Shown here: positions 26,324 to 34,248 of the stretch, in pieces
Numbering within the stretch: position 1 is the first letter of the stretch
Layout: every line of letters begins with the position of its first letter
Source of the DNA: CAZFGK01 sp964518635
Lineage (GTDB): Bacteria; Zixibacteria; MSB-5A5; GN15; FEB-12
DNA: 64,000 bases
Assembly: GCA_964518635.1 (NCBI GenBank)
Contig: CAZFGK010000002.1
Location: 62,001 to 126,000, forward strand
Direction: 5' to 3'
The notes under the pieces: model-generated
What the model was told of the DNA's origin: nothing
Databases searched by the model: none
Seen by the model: only the letters and a program-made list of their open reading frames with translations
Made by a program: the position numbers and the translations under genes

Positions 26324-26896
26324 TTAGAGGCGTTCAATATCCTTGAGACGACGCTTGAGCATCTCCCGAGCACGAAAGATCCGCGCCTTGACAGTCCCCA
26401 CCGGTACTTTGAGCATCTCGGCAATCTCTTCGTACGACTTGTCATCCTGATGCCTGAATTGAATCACTTCTTTGTACCGCTCAGGGAGGTCATCAATCGC
26501 CGCCGCAATACTGAACTCCTGTTGTTTACGTTCAAGTTCTACCTCAGGATTCGAGCGATGATCAGCAATTTCGACCGTCATCGAGCCATCTTCGGTTTCT
26601 ATGGGGGTGTCAAGAGACATGAGCGGAAGTCGGCGTCGACGCAGCAGATCAATCGAAGAATTGACCGCAATCTTGTAGAGCCAGGTTGAAAATTTGTATT
26701 CCGGACGGTAACTGGTCAGCGAGGAGAAGGCCTTAATAAAGGTCTCCTGCACCAAGTCATTGGCGGTGTCAGTGTTTTTGACGACGCGATAGATAACTGA
26801 ATGGACTGCCGCGCGATGACGCTCAACCAGAGTGGTAAACGCCCGCTGATTTCCAGCGAGCGCTTCACCGACCAGTTCCTGATCAGTTGGCGACAT
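26324..26896 (-). CDS. ECF-type RNA polymerase sigma factor (RpoE/SigW-like)
   Basis: 190 aa from ATG 26896 (a TTG one codon earlier is less likely). Region 2 spans about residues 22-90, with NDLVQETFIKAFSSLTSYRP and FSTWLYKIAVNSSIDLLRR. Region 4 spans about 130-185, with LPERYKEVIQFRHQDDKSYE and IAEMLKVPVGTVKARIFRAR. It is the first gene of a minus-strand run with the bactofilin-like and toastrack proteins. The HtrA pair just downstream suggests an envelope-stress regulon, analogous to RpoE and DegP in enterobacteria. No zinc-finger anti-sigma gene is present. Confidence 0.93.
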   Translation of the reverse strand: MSPTDQELVGEALAGNQRAFTTLVERHRAAVHSVIYRVVKNTDTANDLVQETFIKAFSSLTSYRPEYKFSTWLYKIAVNSSIDLLRRRRLPLMSLDTPIETEDGSMTVEIADHRSNPEVELERKQQEFSIAAAIDDLPERYKEVIQFRHQDDKSYEEIAEMLKVPVGTVKARIFRAREMLKRRLKDIERL

Positions 26897-26959
26897 CAAT
26901 GCCCTGCCCGAAAGCGCGCGGCACGTACAGCTGACTCACTCCGGCAATTCACTGCCGAG

Positions 26960-27436
26960 CTAGCTGTTGAGGAAACCCTGTTTGTAGCTGCGGTGCGGAT
27001 CATGCGAACGAAGATCATGTCCCGCTTCAAGGAATGCTTTGCAATTACTGAGGAAAAAGACCCAGCCAGTCTTACAACCCATGTGCATCGTGATGCGGTC
27101 GGCAGGAGTTGTTTTCATATTGAACTGGTGCAGTTCGAGGCGGGTACCTTCCTTGATTTTGGTAAAGGTCACCAGCACCTGCTCACCTTTGGATCCAAAC
27201 GGAAAGTGAAAGAGTTTGGCTTTGCGGACATCAATGATCTTGTCATCCAGCTTGTCGCCGCCCAGCCATTCAAAGGCAACTCTGCCCCCTTTGACCGGTT
27301 CGATATTCGCCTTCACGCTAAACCACTTGGTCACGATGGCGTCATCAGTCCACGCCTGGAAGACTTTCTCAATCGGGGATTTGATATCCACCTTGAGTTT
27401 GAATTGACTCCAATCGTATTCCTTGGTCTCGCTCAT
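26960..27436 (-). CDS. SRPBCC (AHSA1/START-like) domain protein
   Basis: 158 aa from ATG 27436, with AAAGGAG seven bases upstream. The AHSA1 pattern is clear: VDIKSPIEKVFQAWTDDAIV, TKWFSVKANIEPVKGGRVAF, LHQFNMKTTPADRITMHMGC and TGWVFFLSNCKAFLEAGHDL. This is a small hydrophobic-cavity fold used for lipid binding or co-chaperone functions; the ligand is unknown. It lies upstream of the ECF sigma gene on the same strand with a 63-base gap, so co-transcription is possible. Confidence 0.87.
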   Translation of the reverse strand: MSETKEYDWSQFKLKVDIKSPIEKVFQAWTDDAIVTKWFSVKANIEPVKGGRVAFEWLGGDKLDDKIIDVRKAKLFHFPFGSKGEQVLVTFTKIKEGTRLELHQFNMKTTPADRITMHMGCKTGWVFFLSNCKAFLEAGHDLRSHDPHRSYKQGFLNS

Positions 27437-27728
27437 GCAATTTCTCCTTTTGGCCGGTCAGCTGTTCAAGCTGTCTGTCGTGCCAACCTGCGTGCTCTCA
27501 CCAGTCGAGAAGAACTCTACGCCTGTAGCGCAAGAAGCTCGTTTTCCCCGACCCGGTCCGAATCCTGTCTTTGCGAATTTCACCGCCAGAAAACAAACGG
27601 GGTTCCCGCCTGTTGGGCGGAAGTTACACAATCGTCAAGGGAAGTGCAACCGACCCTTTGGATTTCCACAAGCTTTCGGAGAATCAGCCGTAAATGAGTT
27701 GTAAGACTCTTTCTCGCAGAAAACATCT

Positions 27729-28517
27729 ATGTCCATATACGACACACCGGAATTATATGCCCTGGCCTTCGAACATCGTGATTTCGAGGCGGAAGTGGCT
27801 TTCTTGATGGAAGCGAATGCCCTGCTCGGCTGGCGCGGGCTTCGGCGTGTCCTCGAAGTCGGTGCGGGACATGCCCCACACGCCGGTTGCTTTTCGAAAC
27901 AGGGGATCCAATATCTCGGTCTCGAAATTCATCCTCATATGCTGGAATCGGGAAAACGTCGATGGGACGGCGATCCTCATATCACTTTGCTGGAAGGAGA
28001 TATGAATCGATTTTCTCACAACGAGACCGTTGATATGGTATTCGTGATGCTCGGTTCACTCTACTACAAGACGAGTGAAGAACTCCTCTCTCATCTGCAG
28101 TCGGTCGCAGCAGTCTTGAATACTTCGGGGTTATATGTCCTCGACAGTTGTGTTCAGTTCGCTGATCCGCTGGCGCAGGGGAGCACGCATGAATTTTCTC
28201 GAGAAACCGAATACGGAACGGTTCGGTCAAAGTTCGAAATTGAATTGATTGATCCGGTCACTCAACTTTACAAAGAGAGATGGGAAATCGATCTGCACGA
28301 CACTGAGGGGAAAAAACAGCACGCCGAAAGTATCGAATTCAATCGTGCCATCTATCCACAGGAATTTCGTCTCCTGGTCGAGAAACAGGGGGAATTTGAG
28401 ATTGCCGGGATGTTCGGTTCCTGGTCTCTGGACAACCCGATTCGTTCCGGATCTACGGTGACTCGTCCAGTAATTATCCTGCGGAAACTCCCACCTCAAA
28501 CTTCGAAATCTGCTTGA
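27729..28517 (+). CDS. Class I SAM-dependent methyltransferase
   Basis: 262 aa. Motif I is VLEVGAGHAPHAGCFSKQG, followed by YLGLEIHPHMLESGKRR (acidic end of beta 2) and DMVFVMLGSLYYKTSEE (motif IV). A C-terminal beta region (about 170-250) resembles small-molecule methyltransferases. The substrate is unknown. Its last 44 bases overlap the convergent lipoprotein gene at 28474. The 290 bases upstream hold no gene. Confidence 0.83.
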   Translation: MSIYDTPELYALAFEHRDFEAEVAFLMEANALLGWRGLRRVLEVGAGHAPHAGCFSKQGIQYLGLEIHPHMLESGKRRWDGDPHITLLEGDMNRFSHNETVDMVFVMLGSLYYKTSEELLSHLQSVAAVLNTSGLYVLDSCVQFADPLAQGSTHEFSRETEYGTVRSKFEIELIDPVTQLYKERWEIDLHDTEGKKQHAESIEFNRAIYPQEFRLLVEKQGEFEIAGMFGSWSLDNPIRSGSTVTRPVIILRKLPPQTSKSA

Positions 28518-29139
28518 TCATCGAGACAAATCCGGAGAGCATCTTATCGGTGAGTGCTTTCGGTCCAGTGAGTCGGAAGAAAAGATTTCCCTCTGGCCCC
28601 TCGATCACCGCTCCAACTAATCGATAACCAGCTTTCGGGCCAGACGCCGCTCCGGGGCCCATCGCGGGGGTATAGCTGCCGTCAATCTCGACGGTCGTCA
28701 CATTCATCCCCTTGACCGTCAACCTATCGTGTATCGCCGCTGCTTCTCGCGTGCGGCCATCTTCTGGAGTCACCTGACCAACCCAACGGGTGATATTGTC
28801 CTGAACACTTCCCCCACCACCTGCCGCGAAGAAAAAGACCGCAACCATCGCGGTATCGGAAGCATTGGTGCCATCTGGAAGAGCGTAGCTGGCTGCGCGC
28901 ATTCCGCTGGGGCCAAGATCAAGCCAGTCTGCTGGAGGACGAAAAGCCAAACCCGCAACTGAGCGGGGCTGCCCACCCAAAGCATCCCCCCCTTGCATAT
29001 TGGCAAAAGAGGACGGAGAACCGGAAGTTGTCATATTTTCAGATGACTTTGTATCCGTCTTGTTTTGTGAACAACTGATGAGAAGTGCGATGACTAGCAC
29101 GCACATTGCGGATGAGAATATTCTGTATGGTGTCTGCAT
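28474..29139 (-). CDS. Lipoprotein of unknown function
   Basis: 221 aa. A lipoprotein signal ends in the lipobox LLISC (Cys at about 23), followed by a polar linker rich in Ser and Thr. The body (about 60-215) contains GLAFRPPADWLDLGPSGMRA and ends TGPKALTDKMLSGFVSMIKQ, similar to small outer-membrane lipoproteins common in Zixibacteria-like genomes. It overlaps the 3' end of the methyltransferase gene on the other strand. No enzymatic motif is seen. Confidence 0.75.
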   Translation of the reverse strand: MQTPYRIFSSAMCVLVIALLISCSQNKTDTKSSENMTTSGSPSSFANMQGGDALGGQPRSVAGLAFRPPADWLDLGPSGMRAASYALPDGTNASDTAMVAVFFFAAGGGGSVQDNITRWVGQVTPEDGRTREAAAIHDRLTVKGMNVTTVEIDGSYTPAMGPGAASGPKAGYRLVGAVIEGPEGNLFFRLTGPKALTDKMLSGFVSMIKQISKFEVGVSAG

Positions 29140-29179
29140 CCCAAACTCTATGAGTTCTAACGTAAATGGTCAAGTGAAC

Positions 29180-29215
29180 AAAAAAAATGCCGCGCCCGGT
29201 GGGGACAGGCGCGGC
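29180..29215 (-). terminator. Terminator of the PEP-CTERM gene
   Basis: On the minus strand GCCGCGCC-11-GGCGCGGC is followed by ATTTTTTTTG, about 32 bases past the stop codon at 29246. Confidence 0.85.
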
Positions 29216-29245
29216 GAACCATTGGAAGGTAGTACGTCTACTTTT

Positions 29246-29941
29246 TTATACTGCGTCCTCTTTCTTTCTCAAGCGACGAGTCAGTCCGAATCCTGCAAGA
29301 CCAGTTCCGAAAAGAATCATGGTAATCGGCTCCGGTACGGCATTCTGCGGGCAGACCTCTCGCGCACTAACCGTAATCGATGCACTTGATTCCCACGGGC
29401 AGATATATTGGTTCGGTGTCCACCAGGGGAGGCAATCCGGATTGAGATTTCCAGCAAGGAATGCACTCGCGACCCCTTTGGTCGGGCTCACCCACTGCAC
29501 ATCGAATGCAGTACAGATACTTGAAGGAAGATGCGGACTGACTGCATTCTGAAGCCAATGCACTCCACCCATGATTTCTGATGCACTCGCGACCGTTGAA
29601 CCGGTGAAGTTCAAATCCTGTCCCCAGGGGAGTTTCGCATCATTGATCGAAAGGGTCCAGAGATAATCGGTTCCCGGATTACTCTGCACTTCCTGTAAAG
29701 TTGGATCCGGATACGGATTATAACAGACATCGAACTGCAAGCCGGCTGCGAAGTTAAAATTTTGACCGGTGTTTGCATACGAGAAGCGAGGATCGAGCCC
29801 GAAGGTCCCGACTACATCTCCTCCCTTGTCAAAAGCATGAAATCCCTTGAACGATGATGCCGTAAGACTGAAGCTGTGCCCCGATGTCGCGAGCACCAGC
29901 AAAAACGCTGTGGCAACGAGCAGGTGCCTGATTCGATTCAT
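29246..29941 (-). CDS. PEP-CTERM sorting domain protein
   Basis: 231 aa from ATG 29941, with AGGAGG nine bases upstream. The signal peptide ends near SGHSFS. The C-terminus is a textbook PEP-CTERM: VPEPITMILFGTGLAGFGLT followed by RRLRKK. An exosortase is expected to process this at the inner membrane for surface delivery. The mature part (about 30-200) is a beta domain of unknown function with Trp- and Gly-rich segments. No exosortase gene lies in this window. Confidence 0.9.
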   Translation of the reverse strand: MNRIRHLLVATAFLLVLATSGHSFSLTASSFKGFHAFDKGGDVVGTFGLDPRFSYANTGQNFNFAAGLQFDVCYNPYPDPTLQEVQSNPGTDYLWTLSINDAKLPWGQDLNFTGSTVASASEIMGGVHWLQNAVSPHLPSSICTAFDVQWVSPTKGVASAFLAGNLNPDCLPWWTPNQYICPWESSASITVSAREVCPQNAVPEPITMILFGTGLAGFGLTRRLRKKEDAV

Positions 29942-30186
29942 GCCGACGCCTCCTATAGCGAAGCTCACAAGCGCAATCTGCTCGTGAGAGGTTTGTGTAA
30001 GATGGTGTAATTCTTCGCTATTGATCTAAGCAACTCAGACGCCAGAGAATCTATTTCGCTAACTCATTGATACGACGTCCGCCTATAGGGAGCCCCCCAT
30101 TGCACTCCCGTGCAGCTTCATAAATTGTTCACGCTTATTGTTCCGACCATGGACGCTCATCAGTCGGTTGAAACACCCGATACACA

Positions 30187-30215
30187 CAAAAAAACGCCCG
30201 CTGAATTGCAGGCGT
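30187..30215 (-). terminator. Terminator of the dihydrolipoyl dehydrogenase gene
   Basis: On the minus strand CGCCTGC-AATTCA-GCGGGCG is followed by TTTTTTTG, about 30 bases past the stop codon. Confidence 0.75.
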
Positions 30216-30245
30216 TTGAATTTCGAATCGAAAAAAAAGATGAAT

Positions 30246-31649
30246 CTAGTGGGCGGCGCGCTTCTTTCCAAGATGCACCGATGCACCATGGGCATCATGC
30301 AATGCTTCCATCACTGACTCTGCAATTACCGGATGTGCAAAGATCACATCTCCGAACTGCTTCACCGTCATTCCCTGCCTCATGGCAACGGCAGCAGAGT
30401 GAATCACTTCCGTTGCATGAGCACCAGTGACATGAACGCCGAGGACTTTATCAGTCTTCTTGTCGCCGATCACTTTCGCCTCTCCGGCGATCTCTCCTTC
30501 TGCTTGCGCTTTTCCAAGAGCACGGAGCGGATACTTCCCGATAATCAGATCATGCTTTTCGGCGGCTGCTTTTTCAGTCAGACCGACCGAGGCAACTTCG
30601 GGATGAGTAAAGATCACCGACGGCCACCCGGCATAGTTTGCCGTTCGTTTCTCACCCAGCGCATTGTCAACTGCAACAGAACCCTCATAGGTGGCAGTGT
30701 AGGCGAGAAGAATCTCCCCCTTCACATCACCAATAGAATAGATGTTTTTGATATTCGTCCGCATATCAGTGCCGGATTTGATTGAACCGTTCTTGTTGGT
30801 TTCGACACCGGCATCACTCAGCCCGAGGTCTTCAGTATTGAATGCACGCCCGACCGAGACGAGTACCTGATTGGTATTGATCACTTCCCCGTTCGACAGT
30901 TTCGCCGAAACCCCATCAGGACCCGGAATCAGTCCTTCGACTTTGGTCTTCGTGTAAATCTTGACTCCCTGCTTTTTCAGTTCGCGCTCGAGTATCTGCG
31001 CAGAGCTGGCATCTTCAAGGGGGAGTAGTTGTTCCATGAGTTCTACGACGGTAACATCAACATCGAGCATGCTGAGCATACTCGCCCATTCGCAGCCAAT
31101 GACTCCGCCACCGATGATAAGCATCGATTTCGGAAGATTGGGAAGTTCAAGGAGATGATCCGAGGTCACAATCCGGTGACCATCGACCGGAAACGCCGGT
31201 AGGCTGAAGGCGCGCGATCCGGTGGCGAGGATGATATGCTCGGCTTTGAGACGAGTCTCTTTTCCGTCATCGTGAAAAACCACCACTTCATTTTTATTCA
31301 CGAGGCGACCATACCCTTGATAGTGGGTTACGCCATGTGACTTGAAGAGCATCCCGACACCGGAGGTCATGGTTTTCACGACCGTATCTTTTCGCTTCCG
31401 CATCTCGACCCAGTCATAGACCGGCGGCGTCGCCAGTTTGATTCCGTACTGGTCGGCATGTTTCATTTTGTAGTATTCAGTCGCTGACGCAATCAATGCT
31501 TTGGAAGGAATACATCCCCGATTGAGGCAGACTCCGCCCAGTTCGCGGGCTTCGATAACGGCGACTTTTGCCCCCTTCATGGCGGCGCGAATTCCGGCAG
31601 TGTATCCACCCGGGCCGGCTCCGATGATGACTATCTGATATGTTTCGAT
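30246..31649 (-). CDS. lpdA: Dihydrolipoyl dehydrogenase (E3), apparently starting at ATC
   Basis: FAD- and NAD-dependent E3 of 2-oxoacid dehydrogenase complexes or glycine cleavage. The first ATG, at 31580, would remove the FAD-binding GxGxxG. In frame upstream the protein continues as ETYQIVIIGAGPGGYTAGIR, back to a TGA at 31664-31662, and no ATG, GTG or TTG lies between. The codon ATC at 31649-31647 has GGAG seven bases upstream and gives 467 aa, the expected length. The redox disulfide is in GGVCLNRGCIPSKAL. The NAD site is IIGGGVIGCEWASML, and the C-terminal catalytic His is in IFAHPVIAESVMEA. The start is either a rare ATC codon or a sequence error. A terminator follows. Confidence 0.9.
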   Translation of the reverse strand: METYQIVIIGAGPGGYTAGIRAAMKGAKVAVIEARELGGVCLNRGCIPSKALIASATEYYKMKHADQYGIKLATPPVYDWVEMRKRKDTVVKTMTSGVGMLFKSHGVTHYQGYGRLVNKNEVVVFHDDGKETRLKAEHIILATGSRAFSLPAFPVDGHRIVTSDHLLELPNLPKSMLIIGGGVIGCEWASMLSMLDVDVTVVELMEQLLPLEDASSAQILERELKKQGVKIYTKTKVEGLIPGPDGVSAKLSNGEVINTNQVLVSVGRAFNTEDLGLSDAGVETNKNGSIKSGTDMRTNIKNIYSIGDVKGEILLAYTATYEGSVAVDNALGEKRTANYAGWPSVIFTHPEVASVGLTEKAAAEKHDLIIGKYPLRALGKAQAEGEIAGEAKVIGDKKTDKVLGVHVTGAHATEVIHSAAVAMRQGMTVKQFGDVIFAHPVIAESVMEALHDAHGASVHLGKKRAAH

Positions 31650-31782
31650 GGTAGCTCTCCTTCAATGCCGTCAATGGCGATCAGCCACAACTGGCGGTCC
31701 AAAAACAGGTCGTGAATGTCGGATGAAATTGAGACCGAGGCAAGCCGCTTCTGATGAGAAGGTATTTCGTGGATTTTTGGCC

Positions 31783-31814
31783 AAAAAAAACGACCCGCCA
31801 GAAGCGGGCCGTTC
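31783..31814 (-). terminator. Terminator downstream of the barrel/lipoprotein pair
   Basis: On the minus strand CGGCCCGC-TTCT-GGCGGGTCG is followed by eight T, about 25 bases past the stop at 31837. Confidence 0.8.
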
Positions 31815-31836
31815 AAAAATCGAGAAGAGGAAGAAC

Positions 31837-32376
31837 TTACGATCCGGAACCGGAAGCCGAGAAGGTGACGATGATCTTGCCGTCGGTAATATCGAAATTC
31901 GGATTTGGTTCTGTCACGGAACTCACGCCAAAGTAGCTGAGCTTTCCGCCTTTTACCAATGACTTCAAACGATCCAAGCCAGTAATGAAAGTGAGTGATT
32001 GCGCATACGTCACGTTTCTGGTCGTATTTGCCGCAACCTTTAGATCATTGATGATCTTTGTCGCAGTTCCTGGGACCGTGCTTGGCCCAGGGTTTGCAGC
32101 GTATGTGTCGACGTAGGCGTTGAACGTCACTTCGCTGGCGGTGTTATTCACGATCGTGAATTCCAGGCCGACGGCATCTATGAGATCAATATCATCTTTG
32201 TGATCTTCCCACTCTGACTCGGTGGTAAGGTCGATGCCATAAAAGTAGAAGCCGGAATTAGTCGTAAACGTGAAATCCTGGACAATAATAAATGTCCCGG
32301 ATACAAGGCAGCCGACTGTCAGGAGAAGCATCCCGATCAGCGCTGCCGGCGAAAAGCGAGCAAACAGCTTTTTCAT
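31837..32376 (-). CDS. Small lipoprotein of unknown function
   Basis: 179 aa from ATG 32376, preceded by AAGGAG at seven bases. The lipoprotein signal ends LLTVGC (Cys at about 23). The mature protein is a beta-rich domain: TFTTNSGFYFYGIDLTTESE, VGLEFTIVNNTASEVTFNAY and LKVAANTTRNVTYAQSL. This resembles small immunoglobulin-like folds. The start lies 11 bases from the stop of the barrel gene at 32387, so the two form an operon. Confidence 0.75.
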   Translation of the reverse strand: MKKLFARFSPAALIGMLLLTVGCLVSGTFIIVQDFTFTTNSGFYFYGIDLTTESEWEDHKDDIDLIDAVGLEFTIVNNTASEVTFNAYVDTYAANPGPSTVPGTATKIINDLKVAANTTRNVTYAQSLTFITGLDRLKSLVKGGKLSYFGVSSVTEPNPNFDITDGKIIVTFSASGSGS

Positions 32377-32386
32377 GGTCAACTCC

Positions 32387-32965
32387 TTACTTTCCCAGCA
32401 CGTAGCTGAGGCCAACGGTTGCAGTAGCTGATTTCTTCGAGCCACCATCTTCGAGCGGAATCACAATTGCGCGTCCGCGTACATTCAGATCAAGCATGCC
32501 GAGATTGAATCCCAGCCCAAGGCCGCCTGAAAATCCGATCGCCGACTCATCAAAATCGGTGTCATCATTCTTGATCGAATACGAACCGATGCCGCCAAAG
32601 AAAAACGGCGTCATCCCCGGTGCCCCCGGCCCTGCGCCGAGAACCGCATCGACACCGAATGATGTCACCTTCGAGCCAACGATGCCAAGATTCACACCGT
32701 CGAATGGATCTGGGTCACCATACTTGGCGAAACTGATATTCGGCTCGAAGACCAGTATCGGAATCAGTTTCACTCGACCATAGAAGCCGAAAACTGTTCC
32801 TGATTTCTGATCATCCTGCACAATGGGGAGCGTCATCCCGCCAAATACTCCGACGCCGAGCTTTGGCCCGACGGACGGTGTCTGCGCGACGCTCAGGCCC
32901 GGCAGCATAATCGCGACCAGCGTCGCGGCCAGTGCCAGTGCTGCCACTTTTCGAACAAAAGTCAT
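32387..32965 (-). CDS. Outer-membrane beta-barrel protein
   Basis: 192 aa with a signal peptide ending at GLSVAQ. The rest alternates short beta strands with Gly-rich turns: GPKLGVGVFGGMTLPIVQ, FGFYGRVKLIPILVFEPNIS, ESAIGFSGGLGLGFNLG and TATVGLSYVLGK. This pattern is that of small 8-stranded barrels (OmpX/outer-membrane beta-barrel family). The start has AGGAGG at five bases. The promoter region is shared with the divergent polyamine operon. Confidence 0.83.
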   Translation of the reverse strand: MTFVRKVAALALAATLVAIMLPGLSVAQTPSVGPKLGVGVFGGMTLPIVQDDQKSGTVFGFYGRVKLIPILVFEPNISFAKYGDPDPFDGVNLGIVGSKVTSFGVDAVLGAGPGAPGMTPFFFGGIGSYSIKNDDTDFDESAIGFSGGLGLGFNLGMLDLNVRGRAIVIPLEDGGSKKSATATVGLSYVLGK

Positions 32966-33013
32966 AACAACCTCCTGAAAGGGTTTTGTGAAATACCATC
33001 AAGGACTATCGCA

Positions 33014-33043
33014 AACATAGACAACTCATGTCGAGGAGGTCAA
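33014..33043 (-). promoter_or_regulatory. Promoter of the barrel/lipoprotein operon
   Basis: On the minus strand TTGACC (33043-33038), 18 bases, then TATGTT (33019-33014). A palindrome lies directly upstream at 33051-33067. Confidence 0.6.
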
Positions 33044-33050
33044 ACTGAAA

Positions 33051-33067
33051 GTTTAGCGCTACTAAAC
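33051..33067. promoter_or_regulatory. Palindrome GTTTAG-5-CTAAAC, possible operator
   Basis: The half-sites resemble those of the two GTTTATTAAAC sites at 33175 and 33197. It lies just upstream of the -35 of the barrel promoter. It may let the XRE-cupin regulator act on both divergent operons. Confidence 0.5.
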
Positions 33068-33140
33068 CGGTTTCAGCATGGAAAAACAGGAAAAATCTGC
33101 CGCTTTCTTCCCTTTTTTTGCGCCTGAATGGCAAAACATC

Positions 33141-33168
33141 TTGACGGGGGGGAACTTCCGTATATACT
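33141..33168 (+). promoter_or_regulatory. Promoter of the polyamine operon
   Basis: TTGACG (33141-33146), 16 bases, then TATACT (33163-33168). The expected start point near 33175 falls in the first operator palindrome. Confidence 0.65.
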
Positions 33169-33174
33169 AGCGCG

Positions 33175-33207
33175 GTTTATTAAACCGGCAGGTCAAGTTT
33201 ATTAAAC
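33175..33207 (+). promoter_or_regulatory. Two identical palindromic operators GTTTATTAAAC
   Basis: Perfect 11-bp palindromes lie at 33175-33185 and 33197-33207, centre-to-centre 22 bp (two helix turns). They lie at the expected transcription start of the operon whose first gene is an XRE regulator. Autorepression by that regulator is the simplest reading. Confidence 0.7.
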
Positions 33208-33239
33208 TTTTGAACCAGCCCTGCCGAAGAAAGAAACAG

Positions 33240-33788
33240 ATGAACGCAACGACGAAGATCGGCGCAAAAATCAAAGCTCTCCGCCTCGCTTCTGATTTGA
33301 CTCAGGAGGAACTGGCGGATCGCGCCGAGCTGACCAAAGGGTTCATCTCGCAACTGGAGAATGACCAGACCTCGATTTCGGTCGATTCACTGGAAGATAT
33401 TCTGAGCGCGCTCGGCGTGAGCATGTCGGAGTTCTTCAGTCAGGCGGCTGAACCAAGAGCGGTCTTTTCCCCTGATGACCGGATCGAAGTGACGGATATG
33501 GGTGCCTCGATGTTCGAGATCCTTGTCCCGAGTTCGACCAACAACATTATGGATCCTCTTCTGGTCGAATTGAAACCAGGAGAGAAGCTGGAAAAGATGA
33601 AACCGGGTCCGGGAGAGCAGTTCGGGTACGTTCTGAAAGGAACGATCTCACTGCGACTGGATCAGCACCGTTACGAAGTACCGCGCGGCCACTGCTTCTA
33701 CTTTGAATCAGACCGTGCCTCTCAGATTGCCAACCGCGGCAAGTCGCTCGCCCAGCTTTTATGGGTAGTGACTCCGCCACGGATGTAG
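33240..33788 (+). CDS. XRE-family regulator with C-terminal cupin (PuuR-like)
   Basis: 182 aa from ATG 33240; an in-frame TTG at 33210 overlaps the operator region. The helix-turn-helix (about 4-60) contains IKALRLASDLTQEELADRAE and LTKGFISQLENDQTSISVDS. The cupin (about 105-180) contains GPGEQFGYVLKGTISLRLD and YEVPRGHCFYFESDR. Regulators of this build sense a small molecule through the cupin. Lying directly upstream of speD, ornithine decarboxylase and speE, it probably controls polyamine synthesis, with a polyamine as likely ligand (inference). Confidence 0.9.
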   Translation: MNATTKIGAKIKALRLASDLTQEELADRAELTKGFISQLENDQTSISVDSLEDILSALGVSMSEFFSQAAEPRAVFSPDDRIEVTDMGASMFEILVPSSTNNIMDPLLVELKPGEKLEKMKPGPGEQFGYVLKGTISLRLDQHRYEVPRGHCFYFESDRASQIANRGKSLAQLLWVVTPPRM

Positions 33789-33823
33789 ATGAACCGATCG
33801 ATGGAAACGAGGAACTGAAGAAC

Positions 33824-34228
33824 ATGAAGATTCTGGGTCGACACCTGATTGCAGAGTTTGTCGGTTGCCAATCCGATCTGCTGGATGACCAGCAGGGGCT
33901 GGAAGCAGCGATGAAAGAGGCTGTCCGGGTTTCCGGCGCTACAATCGTCAGTACCGTTTTTCACCGGTTCAACCCGAAAGGGGTCTCCGGCGTGGTCGTG
34001 ATTGCCGAATCGCATATCTCTATCCACACCTGGCCGGAGTATGGCTACGCCGCGGTAGATTTCTTCACCTGTGGTGAAGCAGTCGATCCGCATCTTGCTT
34101 GTGCCTTTATGAAAGAGTACCTGCGTGCCTCTGATGCCACCACCGTGGATGAAGTGCCGCGAGGTATCCCCTCTGAAACCAATGAAGTCATCAGCCACAA
34201 GCCGATGGCAGCAGTCGTCAGCCGCTGA
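33824..34228 (+). CDS. speD: S-adenosylmethionine decarboxylase proenzyme
   Basis: 134 aa from ATG 33824, the usual length of class 1B SpeD. An in-frame start at 33761 would overlap the regulator gene by 28 bases. The cleavage and catalytic motif AESHISIHTWPEYGYAAVDF is intact; its serine becomes the pyruvoyl group. FFTCG contains the proton donor Cys. It makes decarboxylated SAM, the aminopropyl donor for SpeE. It is followed after 20 bases by the ornithine decarboxylase gene with a GGAG site. Confidence 0.95.
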   Translation: MKILGRHLIAEFVGCQSDLLDDQQGLEAAMKEAVRVSGATIVSTVFHRFNPKGVSGVVVIAESHISIHTWPEYGYAAVDFFTCGEAVDPHLACAFMKEYLRASDATTVDEVPRGIPSETNEVISHKPMAAVVSR

Positions 34229-34248
34229 CGTTCTGAAAGGAGATTTTC

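Noticed and set aside
26801..27697. 298-codon open frame on the plus strand
   Set aside because: It is antisense to the ECF sigma factor start and the whole SRPBCC gene, both clearly real; the product resembles nothing.
27423..27704. 93-codon plus-strand frame between SRPBCC and methyltransferase genes
   Set aside because: It begins antisense to the ribosome site of the SRPBCC gene, has low-complexity content and no recognisable domain.
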